A DNA stretch of 64,000 nucleotides from Bacteroidales bacterium 52_46. GTDB taxonomy: Bacteria > Bacteroidota > Bacteroidia > Bacteroidales > Muribaculaceae. How positions within the stretch are numbered: position 1 is the first letter of the stretch; the number at the start of each line of letters is the position of its first letter. Made by a program: the position numbers and the translations under genes. Of this stretch, positions 35,342 to 44,386 are shown in pieces. The DNA is taken from NCBI GenBank assembly GCA_001915385.1, contig MNQK01000031.1:62001-126000 (forward strand), written 5' to 3'. The notes beneath the pieces were generated by a model. That model was not told the DNA's origin and did no database searches. It saw only the letters and a program-made list of their open reading frames with translations.

Positions 35342-35411
35342 TTTCCCCAAAACTTTTTTTTCTACTGTTTCTCAGTATTTTTTCATTTTCTATTTCAAAC
35401 GCATCGGTCAT

Positions 35412-36239
35412 TCACAATACCGGCTCAAGGTCCGGAAGTTTGAATAAAATCGGAAGCGTGTACCAGACATTTACTTTCTTGCCGTTGTGCTCTCCTGGAA
35501 TAAAATCGGGTAAAAGACTTACAACCCTCATTGCCTCCGTGTCGAAAGCAGGACCAATACCTCTGTAAATACGCGGTGCGCATACATGGCCTAATGTGTC
35601 AATATAAAACCGTACGATAACCCTCCCCTGTGAGCAACCATCCGCGTCCTCCGGATATTTTAAATTTTCTTTTATGAATTTAATCAATGCAGCCTCGCCT
35701 TCAGGGTATTGGGGCATTTGCTCTACCGCACCGTATATTTTATCTCCTTCAGACTCTGGTTCCGACAACTGAACTACTTCACCCTTTGTAATAACAAGAT
35801 CCGGGTCGTGAAAAACCTCACCCTGAATAATCTCAATAATATCCGAATCAGGACAAGCAACAGTATCTTCCTCGATTATATCTATTTCCCCTTCCTCGAT
35901 AATACATTCCACTACTTCTGTTGAGTCAGTAATTTCTGTGGAGTCAGTGATTTCTTCACGAAAATCATCATTTGACTGATTTTTGGCCGATGAAGCATCG
36001 CAGCCCGAAAACGCAATCATTCCTGCTGAAATTCCGGCGAGTGCAACTGCTTTTCCGGCAAGAGAGCGGGCGCGAAGCTGCTGCTCAAGATAGCGCACCT
36101 CCGCCTCACATTTTGGGCATGTGCCGAGACAGTCGCCTTTGTAGCGGCATTCAGATGTTGCGAACTCGATGTCGTTGGCTTCGGCAATCCGACGGCGTAT
36201 TTCTTTCAGTATCTTGCAGGTATGCTTTCCTCGTGCCAT
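35412..36239 (-). CDS. TonB C-terminal domain protein with four-cysteine N-terminal motif
   Basis: A 275-residue protein. Residues about 1-55 are a cytoplasmic-looking segment with cysteines in the pattern C-x5-C-x3-C-x2-C (ECRYKGDCLGTCPKCE). A hydrophobic segment follows (about 60-80), then an acidic linker, and a TonB C-terminal domain at about 185-268 (YPEGEAALIKFIKENLKYP, GRVIVRFYIDTLG). TonB domains pass inner-membrane energy to outer-membrane receptors. The cysteine motif could bind a metal or Fe-S cluster, or be the target of the radical SAM enzyme whose gene overlaps by 34 nt upstream; both ideas are inference. Confidence 0.8.
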   Translation of the reverse strand: MARGKHTCKILKEIRRRIAEANDIEFATSECRYKGDCLGTCPKCEAEVRYLEQQLRARSLAGKAVALAGISAGMIAFSGCDASSAKNQSNDDFREEITDSTEITDSTEVVECIIEEGEIDIIEEDTVACPDSDIIEIIQGEVFHDPDLVITKGEVVQLSEPESEGDKIYGAVEQMPQYPEGEAALIKFIKENLKYPEDADGCSQGRVIVRFYIDTLGHVCAPRIYRGIGPAFDTEAMRVVSLLPDFIPGEHNGKKVNVWYTLPILFKLPDLEPVL

Positions 36240-36865
36240 AGTTTGTTTATTTTATATTTATAAGTGAATAAATCCAATCGATGGAATCCGAGCGCCTCAA
36301 TAGCCTTGCGGCTTGCCTCGCGGTCGACATCCGTGTTGTAGCCATGTATCAGCGGCAGACGTATTATACAGTCGTTCTGCCTCCCGGCTTCCGCTATCAG
36401 CCGGAGATTGCCGAGCACGAGGTCGTTGCATTGGCCGGTATAGTCGCGGTATATTTCGGGGTTCATATCCTTGACGTCGACAATCATTGTATCAATTACC
36501 GGAAGCAATACCTCGACATTTGCACTCGGCACATTGAGCGACGTCTCCAGGTTGAGTCGCCAGGCCGGACCGCACAGTTCGCGGAAATCACTGATAAACC
36601 GCGGTCGCAGACACGGTTCACCCCCTCCGAAAGTCACGCCTCCATTTGTAGCGATAAAATAAAGTTCGTCAATGCGCGTATCGACATACAGTTGCTCGGG
36701 CGAATACTCGCGAAACTGACTGCTATCGCCCAGCGACTGCGGATTAAGACAATATCGACAACGGAGCGGACAGCCATGAAAAGCGACAAGCGTAGTCACA
36801 CCATCGCCGTCAGTCAGAATGCGATGCCGCACTATACCTATTATCTTAGCTTTTTGCTTCTCCAT
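36206..36865 (-). CDS. Radical SAM protein (activating-enzyme type)
   Basis: A 219-residue protein with the cluster motif CPLRCRYC (C32, C36, C39) after a short N-terminus, then NGGVTFGGGEPCLRP, as in glycyl-radical-enzyme activases. Only one cluster site is seen. No glycyl-radical enzyme is nearby. Its last 34 nt overlap the start of the TonB-domain gene, so the pair is translationally coupled and probably functionally linked. Confidence 0.85.
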   Translation of the reverse strand: MEKQKAKIIGIVRHRILTDGDGVTTLVAFHGCPLRCRYCLNPQSLGDSSQFREYSPEQLYVDTRIDELYFIATNGGVTFGGGEPCLRPRFISDFRELCGPAWRLNLETSLNVPSANVEVLLPVIDTMIVDVKDMNPEIYRDYTGQCNDLVLGNLRLIAEAGRQNDCIIRLPLIHGYNTDVDREASRKAIEALGFHRLDLFTYKYKINKLWHEESIPARY

Positions 36866-36958
36866 GCTCCGAAATATGGGAGATTACAAATATGGCGATT
36901 ATCCGCGACAAAAGCAAACTCTTGTTCACTATAAATCACGCATCAATATTAAATAATC

Positions 36959-39265
36959 CTACAGTTTCAGCAGGGAGGAGCCGTTGTCGGAGTTGTTGAG
37001 TGAGCGGCGTGAGGAGCGGAAGATGGAGCCAAAATCGGCCGAATAGGTTGCCGACAGCACTATCATGTTGCCGTTGTTTTTGATGTAACGCTCACGATAT
37101 GACGGATTGACGGCGGAATAGTTCCACGCCGGATAACGCGTACCCTTTTTATCAAACATATACATCCAGTCGACGCCGATGGTCCAGTGCTTGTCGGGCG
37201 CATACTCCAGACTCAGCGCATCGCCGTTCTCATCTTTTCCTACATAGTGGCCGTTGAGATACTTGCCCGGCAGCTTGCGCCAGTAAGACACGGTGAAGGG
37301 GCCTTTGCTCCACCAAAGGCTCATACTTGCGTCGAATGATGTCAGATGATGTTTCCACGTCTGCCCCGCCGTCGCATAATGCATCAGACTGAGATACAGA
37401 TTGGCGCCGAATCCGTGAATTTCCGACAATTTCATCGTCAGGTCATTCTGGTATACGTGACGGTAGCGCCCGTTGACCGACTGGCTCAGGAACATACGGT
37501 CACCGATATATGTCACATCGTCGACAAGACTGTTGGAAGTGTTGGCGATAGCCGACATATACGATACCGAAAACTTTCCGGTGCGGTAGGTCGCGGAAAA
37601 CTGGTACGTGAAGTTTTCCGGTACCTTAAGGTCGGGATTGCCGTTGGAGATAAGATAGGGTGTCTGCTGTTGCGGATAATCGGTAAGCGATGTCAGCGAC
37701 GGTATCGACGGCGAATAACTGAATGCTCCGCGTATATTCCAGTGGCTGCCGATATTCCAGGACAGCTGCGCCGACGACAGATTCCGCACAAACCTGCGCT
37801 TGTTCATGTCATTCTTTATCCAGAACAGTTTTGCACCGGTAGCAGCCGAAAGATACACATTGCCGATCTGCTGCCCTAAGCGCACGTACACATAGTTGTT
37901 GTTCTCCGTGAGTACCGGCTTATAATCGGAGGTCAGATATGTATTGGTACTTCGCGACAATGTATTCTGGTAGCCTGCCGAGAGCGATGTCTGCCCGCTG
38001 AACTCATGGCTGTAGCAGATTTCGGAAATCAGCGAACGGCGACGGCTGTCAACGTCCATCACATAATCGTCGGCCGTGCCGTCGACATACCGGTAACTGT
38101 TGGTACGGCGGTAATCGCTTGAACTGAGCGTTCCAACGACCTGTGCCTCAAGCGTATTCTTCCCGTTGAAATTCCGTTTGAAAAACAAATCGAGCGACGG
38201 CGCCATATCCTTGCTTTCCGTACGGTTGTAATTGTCATAATCACCGAAATAAGTATCATGCGAGCGAGCGATTGCACGTCGTCCGCTTTCGCTCGGAGTT
38301 ACGCTGAATGTTGCTGAAAAAAGTGTGTTTACATCACGTGTGAAGTCATATTTCAACCGCACATTGTGGTATGTGTAGTTGAACGGATTACGGTCATGAT
38401 TCTCAATGTCCACTCGAAAATCGTCGCCTATATAGCTTTCGGCCGTATTGTCATACACTTTCTGGTAATTTCGCCATGACGGCACATATATCAGTGAAAA
38501 CTGCGACGGTCCCTGATGGTACGATGCTCTTATATTGGCATCGACGAAAGCGGTATTGACCGCACTGCGTCCCCATGCATATATCTGGCCGCCGTCATTG
38601 CGCTCTTTCAAGGTTATATTTAGGAAACCTGACTTCCCGCTGTCGGCATAGCGTGCCGGTGTCATTCGTGAAAACTCAATCCTGGCGATATCCTTAGGCT
38701 GCAAAGCATTGAAATCATCAATCGTGGAAGGCACACCGTTGATGAGTATCACCGGCGTGCCGCCGTCGACAGTCAACGTGCGATTGACCGGATTTGCCTG
38801 CAGTCCCGCAAGCGGCAGTTTCTGAAATAGACTTATGGCCGTAGAGGAGGCTTTCACATCCGAGGCTGACGGAAACAATATCGTGCGGCCGCGTGACTCC
38901 GTCATCTGACCGGCAGTAACGGTAACTTCATCCAATGCCACCCCCTCGGTAATATACACATCGCCCACCTTCACGTCCCCGCTCTTATCAATCATGATTT
39001 CGGCCGTATTAAAACCGGTCATCGACACCTCAAGGCGCAGTTTCGATTTTATATCTGTGTCGAGTTCAAATGCGCCGCGCCCATCGGTCGCAGTGCCCCC
39101 GATAAAATTATCCCCCGAAAAGAGCCGGCACGAAGCCCCCACAACAGAAGTGGAATCACTATCGGAATATATAACCCCGCTTATCGTGCGGGCAGATAAA
39201 GTGATTGAAGAAAAAGTTGCAACCGCCACAATTGACGGCAAAACAACGGATTTAAATCTGTGCAT
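36959..39265 (-). CDS. TonB-dependent-receptor-like outer-membrane protein
   Basis: 768 residues from the ATG at 39265, which begins a signal peptide (MHRFKSVVLPSIVAVATF); an upstream in-frame ATG adds 28 residues unlike a leader. After the signal come a carboxypeptidase-like regulatory domain (about 27-110, with ISGVIYSDSDSTSVVGA), a plug domain (DGGTPVILINGVPST) and a C-terminal beta-barrel rich in aromatic strands. No SusD partner follows, so this is not a polysaccharide locus of the usual kind. The neighbouring TonB-domain protein could power it. Confidence 0.85.
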   Translation of the reverse strand: MHRFKSVVLPSIVAVATFSSITLSARTISGVIYSDSDSTSVVGASCRLFSGDNFIGGTATDGRGAFELDTDIKSKLRLEVSMTGFNTAEIMIDKSGDVKVGDVYITEGVALDEVTVTAGQMTESRGRTILFPSASDVKASSTAISLFQKLPLAGLQANPVNRTLTVDGGTPVILINGVPSTIDDFNALQPKDIARIEFSRMTPARYADSGKSGFLNITLKERNDGGQIYAWGRSAVNTAFVDANIRASYHQGPSQFSLIYVPSWRNYQKVYDNTAESYIGDDFRVDIENHDRNPFNYTYHNVRLKYDFTRDVNTLFSATFSVTPSESGRRAIARSHDTYFGDYDNYNRTESKDMAPSLDLFFKRNFNGKNTLEAQVVGTLSSSDYRRTNSYRYVDGTADDYVMDVDSRRRSLISEICYSHEFSGQTSLSAGYQNTLSRSTNTYLTSDYKPVLTENNNYVYVRLGQQIGNVYLSAATGAKLFWIKNDMNKRRFVRNLSSAQLSWNIGSHWNIRGAFSYSPSIPSLTSLTDYPQQQTPYLISNGNPDLKVPENFTYQFSATYRTGKFSVSYMSAIANTSNSLVDDVTYIGDRMFLSQSVNGRYRHVYQNDLTMKLSEIHGFGANLYLSLMHYATAGQTWKHHLTSFDASMSLWWSKGPFTVSYWRKLPGKYLNGHYVGKDENGDALSLEYAPDKHWTIGVDWMYMFDKKGTRYPAWNYSAVNPSYRERYIKNNGNMIVLSATYSADFGSIFRSSRRSLNNSDNGSSLLKL

Positions 39266-39417
39266 ACTGCAATCAATAATATAGTTGAATAAGTCAAAGA
39301 AAAGAATGCCTGCCGGTTCACCGGAATTATGGCATAACGTTACAGGCACTCTCTATACAGTAGACAGATTCCTCCCGGAATCATTACAGCAGAGCACAGA
39401 TTTTAAAAAATTTTAAC

Positions 39418-40017
39418 TTAGCTGTGGCGTTGGAGGAGTTCGCGCTCTATTTCGGGGAGCGTGACGTCCATTTGCTCGAGGAGGACGAGCAGGTGATAGA
39501 TGAGGTCGGAGGCTTCGTAGATGAAGCGGTCGCGGTTGCCGTCAACGGCCTCTATGGTCGATTCTACGGCTTCCTCGCCCACTTTCTGGGCTATTTTCTT
39601 TACGCCTTTGATAAAGAGCTTGGTGGTGTAGGAATTTTCAGGCATCTCGGCATGACGCTGCTGTATGAGGCGCGACAGAGAGCGGATGAAACCGTCCTCG
39701 GCCGGAGTGTCGAAGCATGCCTCCGTGCCGCGGTGGCATGTCGGGCCGACGGGGATTGCCTTAATCAGCAACGTGTCGCCGTCGCAGTCGGCATACATAT
39801 CCTTCACCTCAAGGAAATGTCCCGAGGTCTCCCCTTTTGTCCAAAGTTTGCCGCGTGTGCGGCTGAAGAATGTGACGCGGCGTTCGGCCACGGTCTTTTC
39901 AAAAGCCTCCTTGTTCATGTAGCCGAGCATAAGCACTTTGAGCGTCACGGCATTCTGTATGATGACGGGCAGCAGGCCGTCGGCACATTTATCGAGATTG
40001 AAATCTGAAAAATTCAT
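39418..40017 (-). CDS. hisIE: Bifunctional phosphoribosyl-AMP cyclohydrolase / phosphoribosyl-ATP pyrophosphatase
   Basis: Steps 2 and 3 of histidine synthesis. From the ATG at 40017 the protein has 199 residues: an N-terminal HisI domain (with DADGDT-like DCDGD and the zinc-site segment GPTCHRGTEACF) and a C-terminal HisE domain (KVGEEAVESTIEA). A much longer open frame to 40245 is arginine-rich and lies over hisF, so it is rejected. It is the last gene of the operon. Confidence 0.96.
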   Translation of the reverse strand: MNFSDFNLDKCADGLLPVIIQNAVTLKVLMLGYMNKEAFEKTVAERRVTFFSRTRGKLWTKGETSGHFLEVKDMYADCDGDTLLIKAIPVGPTCHRGTEACFDTPAEDGFIRSLSRLIQQRHAEMPENSYTTKLFIKGVKKIAQKVGEEAVESTIEAVDGNRDRFIYEASDLIYHLLVLLEQMDVTLPEIERELLQRHS

Positions 40018-40037
40018 ATCAAATATATGTCTGTTTA

Positions 40038-40796
40038 TTATAATCTTACGGGAATATTCCGTTCGGAAAGCTGTCGTTTGAGCGCGTCGATAGTGATTTC
40101 GCCATAGTGGAAAATGCTTGCGGCAAGAGCGGCGTCGGCACGACCGTCGGTCAGCACATCGGCAATATCTTTCACCGAACCGGCGCCCCCCGACGCTATG
40201 ACGGGAATATCGAGCAATGACGCGAGAGCTGCATACGTGTCGCACGGATAGCCAGAGCGGGTACCGTCATGGTTCATGGATGTAAAAAGTATCTCGCCGG
40301 CCCCGAGGTCCTGCACCCTGCGGGCCCATTCAAACAGTTCGATATCGGTGAGCCGCGAGCCACCGTGGGTAGTGATGCGCCATGAGCCGTCGTCAACCGT
40401 ACGGGCGTCTATCGCCACCACGACAAACTGCGAACCATACTTCGACGCGATTTCGCTCACGAGCGACGGATTGGCTACAGCCGCCGAGTTGACGGTAATC
40501 TTGTCAGCACCGGCATCAAGCAACGCCGCGGCATCGTCGAGCGACGATATGCCGCCCCCCACAGTGAAGGGGATATTCACCCGGTCGGCCACGCGTTCCA
40601 CCATCTTTGTGAATGTGGAGCGGCCCTCTTTTGACGCCGTGATGTCGAGATACACAAGTTCGTCGGCACCTTCGAGCGCATAGCGTGCGCCAAGTTCCAC
40701 AGGGTCGCCGACATCGGCCAGCCCCTCGAAATTAATTCCCTTTACCGTGCGTCCGTTCTTCACGTCGAGGCAAGGTATGATACGTTTCGCTAACAT
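40038..40796 (-). CDS. hisF: Imidazole glycerol phosphate synthase, cyclase subunit
   Basis: 252-residue TIM barrel that with HisH makes IGP and AICAR. It starts MLAKRIIPCLDVKNGRTVKG with the catalytic aspartate D11 and carries the second one in VVAIDAR. It overlaps hisA by 7 nt. Confidence 0.97.
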   Translation of the reverse strand: MLAKRIIPCLDVKNGRTVKGINFEGLADVGDPVELGARYALEGADELVYLDITASKEGRSTFTKMVERVADRVNIPFTVGGGISSLDDAAALLDAGADKITVNSAAVANPSLVSEIASKYGSQFVVVAIDARTVDDGSWRITTHGGSRLTDIELFEWARRVQDLGAGEILFTSMNHDGTRSGYPCDTYAALASLLDIPVIASGGAGSVKDIADVLTDGRADAALAASIFHYGEITIDALKRQLSERNIPVRL

Positions 40797-41521
40797 AGTC
40801 GTTCAAGTTCTTTAAGTGATACGTGCCCCTCATAGAGCGCTTTTCCCACAATGACGCGGCGCAATCCCAGCTCCGCACATTTCCCCACATCGGCAAGCGA
40901 CGATATGCCGCCGCTTACGGTGAAGTCGACATCGGGATACTTCGTCTGTATCTCGGTATAGAGGTCGAACGACGGCCCCTGCAACATGCCGTCGCGCGAT
41001 ATATCGGTCACAATGGCCTGGGTCAGTCCGCCCGGCAGGAAACGTTTCACTATGTCATCAATCGTGATGTCGGTATCCCCGAGCCATCCCGACACAGCCA
41101 CTTTGCCGTCGCGCAGGTCGGCGCCGAGTACCATCATCCCATTGCCGTAACGCTCCAGCCACTTGTCGAAAAGCTCCGGCTGCTTCGCCGCCACGCTGCC
41201 GATTACAGCAAACGAGCCTCCGGCATTGACGCAGTCGCGCATATCGTCGTCGGTCTTGATGCCTCCCCCCCACTCTATGCGGGCGTCGCCGCATGCCGAT
41301 GCCATCTTCTCGAGCACAGACAGATTGCATGGATGTCCCGCTTTGGCACCGTCGAGGTCGACGGCGTGTATACGGGTAAAGCCGTGGTCGACAAAACGCT
41401 TCACCATATCCACCGGCGAGGCGTCATATACCGTTTTTGCATTGTAGTCGCCCTGCGACAGACGCACGCACTTGCCGTCGATTATGTCAATCGCGGGAAT
41501 TATCTCTATACGTCGGCTCAT
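40790..41521 (-). CDS. hisA: ProFAR isomerase
   Basis: 1-(5-phosphoribosyl)-5-[(5-phosphoribosylamino)methylideneamino]imidazole-4-carboxamide isomerase, a 243-residue TIM barrel. IIPAIDIIDGKCVRLSQGDY carries the catalytic acid; VTDISRDGM and VSGGISS hold phosphate-binding loops. It overlaps both hisH (4 nt) and hisF (7 nt). Confidence 0.97.
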   Translation of the reverse strand: MSRRIEIIPAIDIIDGKCVRLSQGDYNAKTVYDASPVDMVKRFVDHGFTRIHAVDLDGAKAGHPCNLSVLEKMASACGDARIEWGGGIKTDDDMRDCVNAGGSFAVIGSVAAKQPELFDKWLERYGNGMMVLGADLRDGKVAVSGWLGDTDITIDDIVKRFLPGGLTQAIVTDISRDGMLQGPSFDLYTEIQTKYPDVDFTVSGGISSLADVGKCAELGLRRVIVGKALYEGHVSLKELERLC

Positions 41522-42111
41522 AGTTTCAGGAAATTTTGCAATATACGTTCGCCCACATCGCCGCTTTTTTCAGGGTGGAACTGCGTGCCGTAGAAATTCT
41601 CATATTTCAATGCCGCGCTGAACATCTGTCCCTCCGCCCCGTAGCGTGTGGTGGCGATAGTGTCAGGACAAAGGTCGGCACGATACGAATGCACGTAATA
41701 CACGTAGCTCCCCGGCGTTATATCCTTGAACAGCTTGCTCTCGAGGTTATTGATACTGTTCCAGCCCATGTGCGGCACCTTGTCGCCCGGCTGCGGCTCA
41801 AAACGGCGTACGCGCGTGTCAAACAGCCCCATCCCCTCTGCATCACCCTCGGCGGTATGCCGGCACATCACCTGCATACCCACACAGATGCCGAGCACGG
41901 GACGGCGCAGACGTTTTATCACATCCACCAGGCCGGCGTCACGCAGACGTCCGATTGCCTCGCCGGCATGTCCTACACCTGGGAGCAGTACTCGGTCGGC
42001 GCGGCGTATCTCGTCGGCATCGGCGGTCAGTGTCCATTCCGCGCCAAGACGGTTGAGCGCGTTTTCCACCGAGCGCAGATTGCCGGTTTTATAGTCTATG
42101 ATTGCTATCAT
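41518..42111 (-). CDS. hisH: Imidazole glycerol phosphate synthase, glutaminase subunit
   Basis: 197-residue class I glutamine amidotransferase that feeds ammonia to HisF. The nucleophile cysteine lies in GICVGMQ and the His/Glu pair in the C-terminal GTQFHPEKSG. It overlaps hisA by 4 nt. Confidence 0.97.
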   Translation of the reverse strand: MIAIIDYKTGNLRSVENALNRLGAEWTLTADADEIRRADRVLLPGVGHAGEAIGRLRDAGLVDVIKRLRRPVLGICVGMQVMCRHTAEGDAEGMGLFDTRVRRFEPQPGDKVPHMGWNSINNLESKLFKDITPGSYVYYVHSYRADLCPDTIATTRYGAEGQMFSAALKYENFYGTQFHPEKSGDVGERILQNFLKL

Positions 42112-42135
42112 TGTCCTTAAATTTCATTTTTACGG

Positions 42136-43230
42136 TTACAGTACCCCTTTGCTCGACGGGAGGTCATAGCTGAACGGATTGCGGTGAACGGCCTGCTTGA
42201 GCGCACGCGCGAATGCCTTGAACACCCCTTCGATAATATGATGGTTGTTATCGCCGCGGGCTGCCACATACAGATTGGCATGCATGGCCGAGGCAAGCGA
42301 CTTGAACACATGCTCATACATCTCCGTGGGCGTGTCGCCTACGTACTCGCGGGTAAAATTCACATCCCACACCAATTCGCTGCGTCCGCCGAAATCAATC
42401 AGCACCATAGCGCGGCTCTCGTCCATCGGGAGAACGAACCCATATCGCTCGATGCCGCGTTTCGATCCGAGTGCCTGATATATGGCGTCGCCGAGTGCTA
42501 TCGCCACATCTTCCATCGTGTGGTGCTCGTCAACCTCGAGGTCACTCCGGCAGGTGATATCGAGTGTCACTCCGCCGTGGTGCGGTATCTGGTTGAGCAT
42601 GTGGTCGTAAAATTTCAGTCCCGTATCTATATTAGAGGGAGCGCCACCGTCGAGATTGAGATACAGGTCGATTTTCGTCTCCGACGTGTTGCGTATGACA
42701 CGCGCCTCACGCCCCGACGAAAGTATATGGCGTGCTATCTCCATCCAGTCGCCGGTAGCAAGCACGCATCCTTCGGGCAGTACGTCGGCATTCCCTATCA
42801 TCAACCCTTTGGCGCCGAGATTGACGGCAAGCTGCATATCGGTAAGCCTGTCGCCGATTACGAATGACGACTCCAGGTCATAGCTACCGTCCATATACCG
42901 GGGGAGCATCCCCGTGCGCGGTTTGCGCGTCGGGGCATTGTCCTCGGGAAAACTGCGGTCGATGAGTATGTCGTCGAACACTACACCCTCGCCGCGCAAT
43001 GTGTCGAGCATCATGTTGTGCGCAGGCCAGAACGTATCTTCGGGGAACGACTCGGTGCCCAGTCCGTCCTGATTGCTGACCATGACGAGGTCGTAGCCTT
43101 TGCCGGCAAGCGCGCGGAGTGCCGAGATTGCGCCCGGCACGAACCGTAGTTTCTCCAGCGAGTCAATCTGCTCGTCGGCAGGCTCGGCTATTATAGTGCC
43201 GTCGCGGTCGATAAATATTGCTTTCTTCAT
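42136..43230 (-). CDS. hisB: Bifunctional histidinol-phosphatase / IGP dehydratase
   Basis: 364 residues. The N-terminal HAD phosphatase (IDRDGTI with D8 and D10, about 1-165) is fused to the IGP dehydratase (about 170-364, with DEHHTMEDVAIALGDA). The fusion is the form also found in Enterobacteriaceae and many Bacteroidetes. It catalyses steps 6 and 8 of the pathway. Confidence 0.97.
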   Translation of the reverse strand: MKKAIFIDRDGTIIAEPADEQIDSLEKLRFVPGAISALRALAGKGYDLVMVSNQDGLGTESFPEDTFWPAHNMMLDTLRGEGVVFDDILIDRSFPEDNAPTRKPRTGMLPRYMDGSYDLESSFVIGDRLTDMQLAVNLGAKGLMIGNADVLPEGCVLATGDWMEIARHILSSGREARVIRNTSETKIDLYLNLDGGAPSNIDTGLKFYDHMLNQIPHHGGVTLDITCRSDLEVDEHHTMEDVAIALGDAIYQALGSKRGIERYGFVLPMDESRAMVLIDFGGRSELVWDVNFTREYVGDTPTEMYEHVFKSLASAMHANLYVAARGDNNHHIIEGVFKAFARALKQAVHRNPFSYDLPSSKGVL

Positions 43231-43242
43231 TTTGCAGGCAGA

Positions 43243-44283
43243 TTATTGCTGATATTCCTTCAATAGAGTCACCACACGCACGTTTTCCTCGGGTGTGCCT
43301 ACCGTGATGCGCAGGCAACCGTCGCATGCCAGCAGGCGGCTGCGGTTGCGCACAATCACTCCGTTTTCCACCAGATAGTCATACACGGCGTCCGGAGCAT
43401 CGAATTTCACAAGCAGGAAATTGGCATCGGAAGGATAGACCTCGCGCACTATTGCCATTTCACGCAAGGTAGCGGCCAATGCGTCGCGTTCATGTATGAT
43501 TTCGGCCACGCGGGCTGTAATATCGTCGTTGACTATATGCTCTATCACTTTCTGCTGGGTGGGGCCGTTGACATTGTACGGGTATTTCACGCGCGAGAAT
43601 ATCGCGGCAATCTCCTCGCTCGCAAATGCCATGCCAAGGCGCAATGACGCCATGCCCCATGCTTTGGAGAATGTCTGCAGCACGATGACATTGGGGTAGC
43701 TGTCGAGCACATCGAGCATCGAACCGCGTTCGGAGAAGTCTATATATGCCTCGTCGACCACCACAATACCGTCGAACGCCTCGGCCAGCCGCGCTATGTC
43801 GGCTCGCGGGAATGCGTTGGCCGTAGGATTGTTGGGCGAACATATCCATATAACTTTCGTACGCGGGTCGGCGGCTTTCAGCAGACGGTTGACCGGCAGG
43901 GAGAAATCGCTGCGCAACTGCACTTCGCGGAACTCCACATCGTTGATTGCCGCGGCCACGCTGTATACGCCGTAGCTCGGCGCTATCGCCACCACATTGT
44001 CCTCGCCCGGGCGGCAGAAGATTCGGTACACGAGGTCGATGGCCTCGTCGGAACCGGCGCCCCCCACGAATATCTGCTCCGGACGTACACCCTTAAGCTC
44101 GGCGATATGATGCTTAAGCTGATGCTGATGCGGGTCGGGGTAACGGTTTACACCGTTGTCGTACGGGCTTTCGTTGGCATCGAGCCACACCGATATGTCG
44201 CCCCCCTTGAACTCATCGCGTGCCGTAGAATAAGGGGCAAGAGCCAATATGTTCGGTCGAACGTAGTTTAATGGATTTTTCAT
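43243..44283 (-). CDS. hisC: Histidinol-phosphate aminotransferase
   Basis: 346-residue PLP enzyme of fold type I from the ATG at 44283. The PLP lysine lies in QTFSKAWGMASLRLG. An upstream extension of 32 codons would read through the palindromic repeat at 44304-44373 and is rejected. Confidence 0.96.
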   Translation of the reverse strand: MKNPLNYVRPNILALAPYSTARDEFKGGDISVWLDANESPYDNGVNRYPDPHQHQLKHHIAELKGVRPEQIFVGGAGSDEAIDLVYRIFCRPGEDNVVAIAPSYGVYSVAAAINDVEFREVQLRSDFSLPVNRLLKAADPRTKVIWICSPNNPTANAFPRADIARLAEAFDGIVVVDEAYIDFSERGSMLDVLDSYPNVIVLQTFSKAWGMASLRLGMAFASEEIAAIFSRVKYPYNVNGPTQQKVIEHIVNDDITARVAEIIHERDALAATLREMAIVREVYPSDANFLLVKFDAPDAVYDYLVENGVIVRNRSRLLACDGCLRITVGTPEENVRVVTLLKEYQQ

Positions 44284-44303
44284 CAATAATGTTTTAAATA
44301 TTA

Positions 44304-44373
44304 TGTAGGGACGCACGGTCTGTGGCGTCCGGATACGATTAAATTGCGGACGCACGAGCCGTGCGTCCCTACA
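44304..44373. repeat. Paired palindrome inside the his operon
   Basis: TGTAGGGACGCACGG and CCGTGCGTCCCTACA form the outer arms, with GGCGTCC/GGACGC-type inner pairing. It fills the 103-nt gap between hisD and hisC, the only large gap in an otherwise tight operon. Confidence 0.8.
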
Positions 44374-44386
44374 GGTCAATGCAATC

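Noticed and set aside
39418..40245. N-terminal extension of hisIE
   Set aside because: The extra 76 residues are arginine- and cysteine-rich and overlap hisF in another frame; the normal HisI start is at 40017.
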